A DNA stretch of 64,000 bases from Periplaneta americana (taxonomy: Eukaryota; Arthropoda; Insecta; Blattodea; Blattidae): positions 99,094,501-99,158,500 of the forward strand of contig NC_091124.1 of assembly GCF_040183065.1 (NCBI RefSeq), written 5' to 3'. A program made the translations under genes and the position numbers. Below, in pieces: positions 49,971-60,728 of this stretch. Position 1 is the first letter of the stretch. Each line of letters opens with the position of its first letter. The notes beneath the pieces were generated by a model. That model saw only the letters and a list, made by a program, of their open reading frames with translations. It ran no database searches and was not told where the DNA came from.

Positions 49971-51715
49971 CTCCCTCTGTTCCAAAATATGGTATAGTAA
50001 CAAAGAAAACAAGTTTCATTATTGTGCATGCGGACACGAAATGTTTCACTGTGTGGTATTCTGTTCAGCATTGAAGGAACTATCAGACAGTGCAGTTCTG
50101 AATGTTTCTAGTCTTCCGTAGTGCATCAAACTATAATATTTAAATAGTTCATTATGGATAGAAATCAAATGGACACCTGCTGTGGTGTTCCTGTTGCAGA
50201 AAATGGAACACCAACCCAATCAATTTTGTATAGGAACATCTAAGGCAAAATAGTCGTATAAAAACGGGTTGTAATTTATTGCTGTTTTTATGTTAATTTG
50301 CCTCTCTCAAAACAATGTTTGTTTTTTATTTTCTTTTATTACTTAGGAAAACGTATTATGTGTCCTTTCTCGTGTTAAATTTTACATTACCTCGTTAACA
50401 TGTTTCAGCCTGTTAATGAGGTACCTTAACACGAGAAAGGACACATAATATGTTTTCCGAAGTGATATTAGTGTTAAAAGTTGTGTAATCAAGATATATA
50501 TTCTTTTATTAATTTGACATCACATCAGTAGCGGCCCGCGGTTACAAAGGTTGGCAGTTCTGCATGAAAAATAGTGTATTTAGCAAACGCATGCTGTTCA
50601 TTGCATCTAAATCGGATAACACGTGTAATTACAGCCCCTTCTCGAAGTTGACTGTGGACCCGAAATCGTACTCCAACTATCTGTGCACTACACCTCTCCC
50701 ACCTGGTACAACTAGTCAAGTAGTGGAGATGTGCCCCACATGCTTTTCTAGTTTTTTAAGTCAAATTAACTAAATCCTTCACTCCGGTGTTTGTCCATGT
50801 ATTTTCTCCTCTAAACAGAATACACGGGTGGGGGAGAAAGCGTTTTCATGAGCGCAGCAAAAAACCAATCGTTTCCATTACACATTTCGGTATTAAAATG
50901 ACTAGTAGGCTACATGATTTCCTCGACTTTTTCCACAAATTTCAATATTTAAATTTTGTGTAGGACGTCCTAATTTCTTGAGTGAACATGCAATTTCTCT
51001 TTTAATTTCTAAAAGGGTTGGTCGATTAAGTTTTCATTTCATTCATTTCTAATATAAAATATTTCCTTAGACACACTGACTAATCACATCACACCACCCA
51101 CAATACTTAACACACTGGAACTGTAATGATATTCAGTAGTCCAGAAGCCTATGTGTTCTAACGCAGGTCATAAAGAGATGAGGGTGTTGGCGGTTCTTTT
51201 GTATATCCGGAGAGATCTGCTTCGGTTGCAGCTCTAATGCAGTCTTATGGGACGGTGAAGAAAACCAGTTTTCTGCTGCCGACTACCCTACGTTGAGCTT
51301 CAGGAACTGCCGATCACAGATCCGAAAAGTACACTACAGATAAAATTCTCGAGCAGTTCAAGGCTCCTACAGACAGTAAAATCTCGAATCGAAGGAGAAT
51401 GAATTGGAAAAATAAATGAAACAATGAACTAGATTACATAAAAGCACGTTTTACATTTTTAATTTTTTCAGGTCCATTTAAATGGCGGTTCTGCAGCTCT
51501 GCAGTTCTTATTGTAGAGCCGCCCCTGCATCACATAGAATGAAATGTACTTTATTTATTAGTTTTTCTTATGTTAATTTATCATACAAATAACTATCTAG
51601 AAGATGCATTAAAGTTACATTACATTACTGAGAACTTTAACAAATGTATAGGCCTACCATATTTTGGAATGGAATAAATGACATCTTTCTATATCATATT
51701 TTAGAACAGAGGGAG
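49971..51715. mobile_element. TA-flanked element with CTCCCTCTGTTCC termini (Stowaway-like ends)
   Basis: CTCCCTCTGTTCCAAAATAT at the left end and its inverse ATATTTTAGAACAGAGGGAG (with one change) at the right, both next to TA (49969-49970 and 51716-51717). The ends resemble Stowaway/Tc1-mariner MITEs, but 1745 bp is long for one. No transposase is evident inside. A large hairpin sits at 50342-50462. Confidence 0.65.
50342..50462. repeat. Long hairpin, 37-bp plus 13-bp stems
   Basis: 50342-50378 and 50426-50462 are inverted with 35 of 37 matches (core TATGTGTCCTTTCTCGTGTT). Inside, TACCTCGTTAACA and TGTTAATGAGGTA form a second 13-bp stem around a 10-nt loop. No coding frame. Confidence 0.9.
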
Positions 51716-52223
51716 TAATTAATAAGTTATAGAAGATAAAACATTTTACTTCATTAATATTTTTGTATCCAATGATGTTTTAAATTGTTTACATACATTA
51801 ATTATTAACTTTACTTATGTCATAAAATTAAATGATATCATAAGATTAATCATAAATCTAGTCACAATTAAGAGTTAAATACAATACTATTTTGTATTTC
51901 AACTATAATCTATTCCAACAGACATTGAATAATGACATCACTGACATTAGTTTACAATGACATTAAAGACACGTCCATAAACAAAAAGTTTGGACGAAAT
52001 ACAGAATGTTTATGAAAATGAAAATTGAATATTTAATTGCATTAACAAGCATTAATAAATATTTCTTCTCTTGACTGATTTCTGCAACATGTTGCTAATA
52101 ACATACATTATCGCACGTGCAGTGTTATAATTCGTGGGGATCACAATAAACTGACTTTACTTAGTTCACATTACGTTGTAGCAAGAACAGTGTCTTAAAT
52201 AACGAAGCACAAACATAAACCTG
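51716..52223 (-). other. Probable presenilin 3' untranslated and downstream region
   Basis: Lies directly 3' of the presenilin stop codon. I see no AATAAA on the - strand within about 650 bp. The nearest candidate (TTTATT on +) is near 51551, inside the TA-flanked element. Otherwise featureless. Confidence 0.4.
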
Positions 52224-52379
52224 CTAGATGAACACTTGCTCGCTGGCCAGGCTGTCTGCAAAAGGCTTGACTATCTCCCGTGTCGCAAAATAGAAGATGA
52301 GTCCAAATGTGATTGAGATGGGCAGAGCAGGCAGCGCCTTCTTGAAGATGGCAAGTAGCAGAAGTGTGAGGCACAGACC
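52224..52379 (-). CDS. Psn: Presenilin, last coding exon
   Basis: Fifty-one codons plus TAG (52226-52224), after a GTTGCAG|GG acceptor (CT at 52380-52381 on +), phase 0. It encodes [40 protein letters not shown] and the C-terminus ASEQVFI. PALP is the invariant PAL motif of the presenilin active site. The span is transmembrane segments 8-9, and the ending QVFI/QFYI is typical. Presenilin is the aspartyl protease subunit of gamma-secretase, which cleaves Notch and other membrane proteins. The previous exon is 7.6 kb away at 59980, across an intron full of repeats. Confidence 0.97.
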   Translation of the reverse strand, partial: GLCLTLLLLAIFKKALPALPISITFGLIFYFATREIVKPFADSLASEQVFI

Positions 52380-52683
52380 CTGCAACACGAAAATTTCCAC
52401 ATTGAAGTGAAGTTTACACCTTCCTAAGTTAAGAGATGTATTACTTCCACATCCTTTATTTCAGTTCGCAGTTATTTACCAAATGATGTTTCTCACTTTC
52501 GAAGTTAATTCAGTACTGTGAGATGGCATGATGTGAACTGAGTAATTGTAAAATGAGAATTGCAAGAAGTATTAAGAAAACGAAAGTGTCCTCTCATAAC
52601 TGTTTACTGCAAAGCTCTTGCAGCTTGTTTCTGTATTTCTACAAGTCAAGTGAATTGAGAATGATGTACATTAAAAGTAATAA

Positions 52684-53170
52684 TTGCCATATTCTGCAGT
52701 TAATTCTCATTTAACAAATTTATGGGTCGAATTATGGCTTTCTTCTGATAAAGGTCAATTACTTCAAAACATTCAAAAGAAACCTAATGATTTACAAATG
52801 TTTCGCAACATTCCCAGACACATACAAACTTTCTTAGCAAGAGCCAGGACAGGCCATATTATCACTCAGAAGTATCTTCAGTGCTTTAATCTTGTTGACT
52901 GTAGTAGTTGTTGCTGGTGCAACAATAACGAAGAAGATTTAGAACATATCATGTCATAAGCATCCATATAACTAATCTAAAATCTGCAATCCCTGTAACC
53001 TTGGACAATTCTCTCCAATATATACTGAATACACCTCATCTTTGGAATGTGGCTGCTGAAATATATGCAACCAGCATCGTGCTTTTTACCCATCATTTGT
53101 AAGCAGAGGAAATTCATAGTGAAACAGTGGAACACGTGTTGTCAGCAAATAGCTGGATACACTACGAAGA
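52684..53170 (+). pseudogene. LINE C-terminal fragment with zinc knuckle
   Basis: LWVELWLSSDKGQLLQNIQK, FLARARTGHIITQKYLQCFN and CSSCCWCNNNEEDLEHIM match the post-RNase H tail of RNase H LINEs (compare MFRLITGHDCL--HLHRIG and CLLC--EED-EH at 48180-48300). The last Cys of the knuckle is lost at a frame break. Confidence 0.75.
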
Positions 53171-53589
53171 TAGATAGATGAGTTTTTGAACTTGTGAGGG
53201 CCTGAAAACTAGGTTGCCTATTCCTGTGACTTTAATAAATTTTTATATTTTTAATACCATATCTCTCTCTTTTCGAATGATATGTTGTTGTCTAAAAGTA
53301 AATTAAAATCATCAGTACCAGTTGCAGAAGACACAGCCCTGCAGTGGTATATATTGACTACACCCAACTCTGGTTACTAGCAACAGGCATCTATAATGAA
53401 CACCAATCAAAATACTCCTCAATTCTCGTGAAAAACAACAACTGAATAGACTACGGTGGACTTTATGTTGTCAGCAAACAGGTGGATACATTAAGAAGAT
53501 TGATTGATATGTTCTAATTCTGGGCCCTTGGCAGTGAAGCCATTAGCGCTCTTGCTTACAATATTTTTCTTTTCAATGATATTAAGTAG

Positions 53590-53945
53590 CTTAAATAGTC
53601 CACTGCTGTGGCATAATGGTTAACATGTCTAACCATGAAACGAGCGAGTCTGGGTTCAAATCTTGGTTGGGGTTTTTTCTGGGGTTTCCCTTAACCATTT
53701 GAAGCAGAATTGCTGAGTAACTTTCGATACTGGACCTCAGACTCATTTCGTTATCATTAATTCATATATCCCCATCATTCATACCATAGCCCAGACTAAG
53801 TTCATGATGATGTGTGCTGTACTCTTGTACAAGAGTGCAGCTGTTCGGCTACCCAATCAGTCACAGAACAGAAGTGGGAGGCACAATAAGCCTCAGCCTG
53901 CAGTGTAAGCCTTCGGGTCCCTCCTCCATAAGAAAGAAAAAAAAA
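53590..53945 (+). repeat. SINE-5, complete copy
   Basis: Head with GTGGCATAATGGTTAACATG (A box) and GGGTTCAAATC (B box), TTCTGGGGTTTCCCTTAACC, ACTCATTTCGTTATCATTAA, then CCCAGACTAAGTTCATGATG and GCAGCTGTTCGGCTACC. Ends in an A-rich tail. Confidence 0.75.
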
Positions 53946-53997
53946 AGTAGCCTAGATAATTAAATAAATTAATCTCTTCTGTTATCATGTCTCACTG

Positions 53998-54290
53998 CTG
54001 GTTTTTTTTTTTTTCCGCTGTTTTCCCTCAACTAATTGAAGCAGAATTGATGGGTAACTTCCAATGCTGAACTTCAGACTCATTTTGCCATAATTAATTT
54101 AAATGTCACTGTGATCACTACTATATCTTGGGTTAAATTCACAGTTCAGCATGCTATATACATACATATAAGAGCACAGCTGTTTGGCAACAAAATCATT
54201 TACAAAACAGGAGTGGTACCAAAATAAGCCTCAGACTGCAGTGGAAGCCTTTGGGCCTCTACTCTGTAAAAAAAAAAAAAATAAAAAAAA
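53998..54290 (+). repeat. SINE-5, second copy lacking the head
   Basis: Same body as the previous copy (CTGTTTTCCCTCAACTAATT, GGAGTGGTACCAAAATAAGC, TCTACTCTGTAAAAAAAAA) without the A/B boxes, in tandem orientation. Confidence 0.75.
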
Positions 54291-54340
54291 CCTCTTCCGT
54301 TATACATATTTATATTACATTATTCTTTTGGAGAGATTAT

Positions 54341-54342
54341 TA

Positions 54343-54376
<34 letters not shown>
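54341..54376. repeat. (ATT)n microsatellite
   Basis: About 12 ATT units at the 5' boundary of a truncated LINE. Another run lies at 54938-54980. Confidence 0.9.
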
Positions 54377-54379
<3 letters not shown>

Positions 54380-54393
54380 ATGCCTATTATTAT

Positions 54394-54925
54394 TCAGTTG
54401 AGAAGCTTTTATCATCCAGTCTGCTGTCAAAAAATCTGAAAGTTAGAATTTATAAAACAGTTATATTACCGGTTGTTCTTTATGGTTGTGAAACTTGGAC
54501 TCTCACTTTGATAGAGGAAAATAGGTTAAGAGTGTTTGAGAATAAAGTTCTTAGGAAAATATTTGGGGCTAAGAGGGATGAAGTTACAGGAGAACAGAGA
54601 AAGTTACATAACACAGAACTGCACGCATTGTATTCTTCAACTGACATAATTAGGAACATTAAATCCAGACGTTTGAGGTGGGCAGGGGATGTAGCACGTA
54701 TGAGCGAATCCAGAAATGCATATAGAGTGTTATTTGGGAGGCCGGAAGGAAAAAGACCTTTAGGAAGGCCGAAACATAGATCGGAAGATAATATTAAAAT
54801 GGATTTGAGGGAGGTGGGATATGATGATAGAGAATGGATTAATCTTGCTCAGGATAGGGACCAACGGCGGGCTTGTGTGAGGGCGGCAATGAACCTACGG
54901 GTTCCTTAAAAACCAGTAAGTATCA
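54394..54925 (+). mobile_element. RTE-like LINE, 3' end (RT C-terminus), 5'-truncated
   Basis: Open frame from about 54394 to TAA at 54909: LLSKNLKVRIYKTVILPVVL, YGCETWTL, VLRKIFGAKRDEVTGEQRKL, IKSRRLRWAGDVARM, GKRPLGRPKHRSEDNIKMDL, then WINLAQDRDQRRACVRAAMN and LRVP. This is the C-terminal end of RT in the LINE family whose 5' end lies at 63078. The frame is intact in this part. Upstream codons in the same frame belong to SINE and microsatellite sequence. The 3' tail is a TAAG-type repeat. Confidence 0.92.
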
Positions 54926-54936
54926 TTATCATTATC

Positions 54937-54973
<37 letters not shown>

Positions 54974-54980
54974 ATTATTA
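54926..54980. repeat. (ATT)n microsatellite at LINE 3' end
   Basis: ATT units interrupted by CATTATC and AATT, directly after the LINE tail. Confidence 0.85.
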
Positions 54981-55788
54981 AAGTGAATTTATCAAATTAA
55001 AAAAAGAAACAAACAAACGAAGTAACATCAAAGGAATAAAAAAAGTAGTGCTAAGGAAATATCGTGCTTCTTTGTCAAAGGATTAAAAAAAAAAAGCTAA
55101 AAGATTTGCAAAGCCTTCTCATGTATATTGTCCCGTCCATCAGCCATCTTTTTCAACTTGTCTAATAAAGAAAATACAGGTGGCTGTGCATCTAAGAATG
55201 ATTAAGATTATTCACAGCTTTCTATTCAAAGGCAAGCCTTTCACTGCAAATCCAGCATTCTCCAATCTTCTCTATTTTCCGTATTTTACAGTGGAAAAGC
55301 TTCCAGTTGCTTTCAGCACAGCACTCCCTCTTTCACATCTTAAAAGATCCTAGGGGGGCCATCAAGAAGGTATGGAGAGTGGATTTGACTAATTATGCCC
55401 TCCAGACTTCACCAAAATTCACTGCAAGGGTTAAATATCAGTTCCATTATGGTTTTTGACCCGATCAGATACCGAGAAATCCCCATTAGCCTTTACCTCC
55501 CTGATTAAGATTAAAAATTACATATACTGTGCACAAACGTAACTTTTCTTGATATAAAAATGTTGTCTTTTGTTATATTATTTTCAAAACGAATGAGTCT
55601 GATCTGTTGCTATTTAAGACAGAATGATGGACATTAATGTTTTATGTAAACACAGTAAACTTGTTTCCTCTGTTTAACTGATATGATATTTCTATTTTAT
55701 CAACAGTAATCTCACTAGACATTTTGATTTATCTAGAAAAAATTAAAACTCGAGTGGGATTTAACGACTATTACACGTTTAGAAGAAT
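54981..55788. other. Presenilin intron, nothing recognised
   Basis: No coding frame, terminal repeat or SINE identified. Confidence 0.4.
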
Positions 55789-55895
55789 GTATATAAAGAT
55801 TAGAAGAAATAAAGTACTCTAATACAATAAAGTAGGTATTAATTGACTTACTAAAATTCCATTTCACTAATGTTAGCTTCACCAAAACGTTTGGA
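55789..55895 (+). repeat. 107-bp direct repeat, copy 1
   Basis: GTATATAAAGATTAGAAGAA through TTCACCAAAACGTTTGGA. A second copy with about eight differences is at 58151-58257. The two flank the pseudogene at 56780-57500. Confidence 0.85.
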
Positions 55896-56779
55896 TGGAG
55901 CTGCCATCAAATGCCTTACTATAATAATACCGGACAGCTATATACCTATATACTAGCAGCATTGACGTGAGTGCGAAATGATGCGGAGGTAACATCTAGC
56001 GGAGAGGTGGTATTACAACCACAAATACAAATATTAACACAGCAGGAATTAGACTATTGTTTAAAACATGAGGTATTAATGTGGAATGATATATGAGATA
56101 TTTAAGAAATGTTGAATAGTATTTCATGTAACTTTTATATCAAAGCTGCATATTATGAGAAATAATGCATACTTCGTATTACTTTCCGTAATTAATTTTT
56201 ACATATTTTTCTTTGCTTTAGTGAATTAAAAGTCACAATATTTTTTTATTGTACAGGTTCCGTTTTTGCGAGTTTAAATCTCCAAATTTGTCTACAAAAC
56301 TAAGTTTTCTACCTGAACACTAACTGTAAATTTAAAATAGACAATTTAATGGCAGCTTAGACAATAAAGCTTAGTAATGGAATCACCTTGTCGTAACAGA
56401 ATCACCTAACGGAATCCTCTTATTAGTAGCAAGCCATATTGATGCAAAATAAAACATGTAGCTCTATTAGCAATCATCATTACAATGAATTTTGGGACCT
56501 AGCACTATCTGATAAGAATAGTGAAGTTCCCTAATTTATTTTTGCAAGCTATATGATAAACACTAAAATATAAAAAGTCTCACAGTTGTGAACCAGAAGG
56601 AAATATAGGCTGCTAATTGAAATCACAATCAAGTGACCTTATTTACAGCATATGTATAGGCTGCTGCAACTTCTCATTCTTCTCTTGGTGTCTGAAGAGC
56701 TGACACATGACAAACTTCAGTGAACGTTTCCTTAAATTGTTGCTTCAAGAACTATATCAACTGCAAGATGATGCAATCA

Positions 56780-57500
56780 GTCTGAAATTCTTTTCTGATA
56801 GTGCAGCGAGTTGTTTTAAATAGAAATGTTTGTTTCAAAATATTTTTTATGAAGAATTTGTTCTCAAATATCTAGAGTGGAATTCTTTTTTTGCCAGTAG
56901 TCACAGCAAGGGTGCCATGGACGGCATCGGTGGTGAGATCAAAAGGCATGCATGGTTGGCAATATTATCACGTGTTGTATATGTAACTGATGATGAGTCT
57001 TTTTTTCAATATTGTGCTGCCAAGTATACAAAAATTAATACCCGATTTCTATCATCTCCTACATAGAAACTAACTGGTCCAAGGAGAATAATGCGCAATG
57101 GAGTCATCCAACTGCCAGTGTCATTGTTTACAAACTAAAAGAACATCCATTTGTTAATGAGCTTGTTGATTCTACAAAATTGGTAGCAGTACAGAATGTG
57201 GTCACACTCTCAAACGGAATTTTCAGCAGAAACTTGCTATTGGCCCATTTGTGCTGGTAATATACTGTGGATAAAAGTCAACAAAATCATATATTGCACA
57301 AATAACTACATCATCTGGAACAGAATACGACGTTCTCAATCTCCATCGTAATAATGAAAAAGCAGAAACCTACATATTTTCCCATAAGAAAGACCATTCT
57401 TGGGTGGATATCGCTCACATTACAGCCCTTGCGGAACAACCTTATATTCAAGCTGCTGACAACGTATTCATTGTGTGTTCAGTAAATGTGTAGATGGTCA
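56780..57500 (+). pseudogene. Unclassified transposon-like protein remnant (SHGKGAMDGIGG type)
   Basis: FFSDSAASCFK, then FVLKYLEWNSFFASSHSKGA and MDGIGGEIKRHAWLAIL, then in other frames WSHPTASVIVYKLKEHPFV, TTSSGTEYDVLNLH and ETYIFSHKKDHSWVDIAHI. The FSDGAASQFK ... WNFFATSHGKGAVDGIGGT-KR wording recurs in many multi-copy animal proteins of mobile origin whose class I cannot name with confidence. Several stops and frameshifts. Confidence 0.6.
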
Positions 57501-58150
57501 ACAGATGAGTGGACTGTCTATTATAATAAATTGTGAAGCTATTCTGTTCCAATAATGATGTACAATTTACAAGCATTTAAGTTTTGCAATTTCAACATTA
57601 TGATACATTTTATGTTTCTGGTATATTTCTGTCTCATAGTTCATGAATATATAGTAAATTATAATTGATATTTGTAATACTGATGATGATTTAATGTTAT
57701 TAGATATCAGGTGATTCCGTTACATTGAGGATTCTTGGCATAGTTCTTTTAGATGATGATGCTTATGTTCAAAACTTTCACTAATAGAATCAGTCCTAAG
57801 TACATTACTCTCAACTGTATAACAGTTGTGTGTGTTTTTCCATGTTTCACAGAAATCTGGATATTCTTTTCCATTCCTACATGCCCAGTTGACATATGGG
57901 TGATTCAGTTAAGTTTCCTTAATAAATTTTTTTCTAAATGTCAGAAAAGTAAAATCTCATATATTCCCTTTCTAAATGTAGCCACGTGAGCAACTTAACA
58001 TTCCTGTATTTCCACCTCCACTATACTTATCCTCTGCACCTGCACTATTTATAAACATGTACATAATTCTGTCAAATGAGTGATTCCGTTACAAATGGAA
58101 TTGCCCCAAACAAAAAAACAAACGGTAGGGAGGTGATCAAAACAGAAGAA
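57501..58150. other. Presenilin intron with GTGATTCCGTTAC motif copies
   Basis: No gene. Holds three forms of the motif GTGATTCCGTTAC (57711, 57900, 58078), also present inverted near 56380-56410. Confidence 0.5.
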
Positions 58151-58257
58151 AGTATATAAAGATTAGAAGAAATAAAGTACTCTAATACAATAAAATAGGT
58201 ACTAATTGACTTACTAAAATTCTATTTCACTAATATTAGTTTTACCAAAATGTTTGA
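58151..58257 (+). repeat. 107-bp direct repeat, copy 2
   Basis: GTATATAAAGATTAGAAGAA through TTTACCAAAATGTTTGAC, same orientation as copy 1 at 55789. Confidence 0.85.
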
Positions 58258-58615
58258 CTATCTATGATGGAAAGAAATGATGATAACAAAGCATATTTTA
58301 TAGTACCATAAAGAATTTGCAGTTTGATATGTTGGCAAACAAAGAAACAAATGCTAGAGAAGTGATAAAACTAAACAAATGCTAGGGAAGTGATAAAATT
58401 GTAGCGATAAACAACGTGATTGGTTGAAACACGTCCTTTTGTACAGTTATTGGTAAAAAGTAGTATGACATAGTAAAAGTGTAACAGTCTGATTAAAAAA
58501 AACAGTGCTACATTATCTACCAGCTGGTAAAAGCTCATACGGATGTCCCTTGAACCAATGACATGAATCTGTTTTTTGAGACTGCAAAGAATCACTCAGT
58601 CCAATGCTTGCCAGG

Positions 58616-58678
58616 ATGATGATGGTGGTGATGATGACGATGACGATGACGATGATGATGATGATGATGATGATGATG
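58616..58678. repeat. (GAT)n/(GAC)n microsatellite
   Basis: GAT units mixed with GAC and GGT. The poly-Asp frame is not a gene. Confidence 0.95.
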
Positions 58679-59144
58679 TATTTATGTTAACACAGTGTAT
58701 GTTACTTAATTTCTTAAACTCAAAAACATTATTAATATTTCAATATCAAAAAGTAAAATGATATGCCATCCTAAGCAAATCAACATACCTGTAGCAAAAC
58801 AATAACAAGCAATAAAATAATGTGTGAAAAAAAAAAATAATAATAATAATTTTATTTAAAAAGTACCAATGCAATAGTTAAGCATTCTAAACATTCTATT
58901 GGGTCTCTGCAATAATCTATACATAAATTTTCAGATGTCACTGTATTTAATTTAATATTCAAAATTATGGAATTCTTAAAATCCAAAAGGTATTATTCCA
59001 AGAAAAGGAAGTGATATGGGATAGCCATTATCTCACCCCAAGTACTTCTATCTCTTTCTGTAGTGCAACAGCCCATGAAGTTCCAAGACAAACAAGCCAA
59101 CTGCTGGCCATGCATCCACGTGCCTCAGCAGAGATAAACCTTCT

Positions 59145-59398
59145 ATCTGTTTTTTTTTATTTTAGTAGATTATTTTACGACGCTTTATCAACATCTCAGA
59201 TTATTTAGCATCTGAATGAGATGAAGGTGATAATGCCAGTGAAATGAGCCTGGGGTCCAACAGCTTTTGCTCATATTGGGTTCAGGGAAAACCCTGGAAA
59301 AAAACCTCAACCAGCTAACTTGTCCTGACCGGGAATCGAACCCGGGCCACCTGGTTTCTTGGCTAGACGTGCTAACCGTTACTCCACAGGTGTGGACT
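59145..59398 (-). repeat. SINE-1, complete antisense copy
   Basis: The tail begins ATTATTTTACGACGCTTTAT, the B box reads GGGAATCGAACCCGGGCC and the head ends CCGTTACTCCACAGGTGTGG. Short duplication TATCTGTT on both sides. It lies in the presenilin intron. Confidence 0.93.
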
Positions 59399-59429
59399 TG
59401 TATCTGTTAAAGCTGGATAATTAAATTAC

Positions 59430-59753
59430 CGTATTTACACGCATAATAGACGCATTTCTTTTTATATTTTTATAACAAAAAATTAAAGTGCATCCTTTAT
59501 GCGAGGTGACAAAAAGTATTAAAGCTGCACCAGCTCAAATGCTGAAATAATCAATAGAATATGTAACGATATATGGGCAGTGACTAATTTATTTATATAT
59601 ACAGATGATACCTTGTAACAATGAATACAGCGACAATAAGACAAGATACTTTATTGTCACTATTAACACTAGTCTTACCTCATTCACTGTCAGGTTCAGC
59701 ATCACTGCTATCATTTGTCACAGATGCACATTCCTCTATGTGTCTATCATGTG

Positions 59754-59789
<36 letters not shown>

Positions 59790-59850
59790 TAACGCGAAAA
59801 ATTGGGGTGCGTCCATTACACAAGGGAATCCATTATGTGGGTAAGTATGA
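59430..59850. repeat. Degenerate repeat region with GTGCGTCCATTA motifs and poly(T)
   Basis: AAAAAATTAAAGTGCATCCT near 59478 and GAAAAATTGGGGTGCGTCCA near 59797 are diverged direct repeats around a run of T at 59759-59783. Two related phrases (ACGCATAATAGACGCAT, CCTTTATGCGAGG) suggest an old transposon, type unknown. Confidence 0.4.
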
Positions 59851-59979
59851 TATAGTAACCATAATAACTAAAGAATTCTAATTTTAAAACTTATTTCCGT
59901 ACAAAATCGAAGACATTAAGGAACTGAATGTTGTTCATAAACAAAGTTATGTTACAAATAGTAAAACTATTGTACTTAC

Positions 59980-60092
59980 AATAAGGATAGCAACAAAGCA
60001 AGCCAAGGTAGTATTCCAGTCTCCGTAGGATGAAGCTTTGCCAACCAACACACTATAGAAAATGAAATCCCCCAGACCAAGTTTCACACCAC
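59980..60092 (-). CDS. Psn: Presenilin, penultimate coding exon
   Basis: 113 bp between a TTTACAG|GT acceptor and an ATT|GTAAGT donor. The first two bases complete the Arg codon begun by the upstream exon ([12 protein letters not shown]), and it ends in phase 0. It encodes [20 protein letters not shown] and [22 protein letters not shown] carries the second catalytic aspartate of presenilin at the start of transmembrane segment 7. The residues are nearly the same as in other animals, so the exon is surely functional. Confidence 0.97.
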
Positions 60093-60320
60093 CTGTAAAT
60101 TGGTTCAAAATATTTAAAATTAACCATATTATAATAATTCAGTATATCATCATAAAGTGTTTGTTTTATTTCATTCAATGACAAGTACTTGACCTAGTGT
60201 CATTCACCAAAGCATCCTCCTCTATGGGTGACGTCCTGAAGCTGTACTACATTTGACACATTTTAGCACATTTTTACTACATTTGGTGTTGCCTTTCGTG
60301 TAGCATGGGAGGTGAACTAG

Positions 60321-60324
<4 letters not shown>

Positions 60325-60366
<42 letters not shown>
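60325..60366. repeat. (GAT)n microsatellite
   Basis: About 13 GAT units. Confidence 0.95.
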
Positions 60367-60454
60367 TGGAGCAGTGGTGTAATGATGGTAGAGGAAATGG
60401 AAGTATTACGCAAAAACCTACCACCAAATACTGTCTTTGTTCACCAAAAATTTC

Positions 60455-60728
60455 TTTTGTAATTCTTTGGAAGTAAAATTTTGATTAAATATTTCAGGTG
60501 ATATCACTAGTAATATTGTTTTTATTATTTTTATGTAATTCTCTTTTGATAAATTTGTCAGTTTTTTGGTATTGGGATGCAATTTGTGAGAGTTTGAGTA
60601 ACGTTTATTAAATGCATTTACTATATCTCTACTATCTGTTAGTGTTTTGTTATTATGAATAATAGGTTGGCTAGTATTTTCCTGTGTATTGAAATATGCT
60701 TCAGAAATTTGTATGTTTTAGCACTATA
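60455..60728 (-). pseudogene. LINE segment preceding RT, inverted
   Basis: On the - strand it reads YFNTQENTSQPIIHNNKTLT, DSRDIVNAFNKRYSNSH and TNLSKENYIKII, the spacer between endonuclease and RT in this LINE. A second, also antisense copy with about 92% identity is at 61700-61985. Confidence 0.8.

Noticed and set aside
50401-50450. Hammerhead ribozyme in the hairpin (TTAATGAG ... CGAGAAAGG)
   Set aside because: The CTGATGA core is absent and the GAAA is not placed opposite it, so only a plain hairpin is supported.
54184-54390. N-terminal extension of the LINE frame, including a poly-leucine run
   Set aside because: It is SINE-5 tail plus (ATT)n read by chance in frame with the LINE.
58576-58761. 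Poly-Asp protein
   Set aside because: Translated (GAT)n microsatellite.
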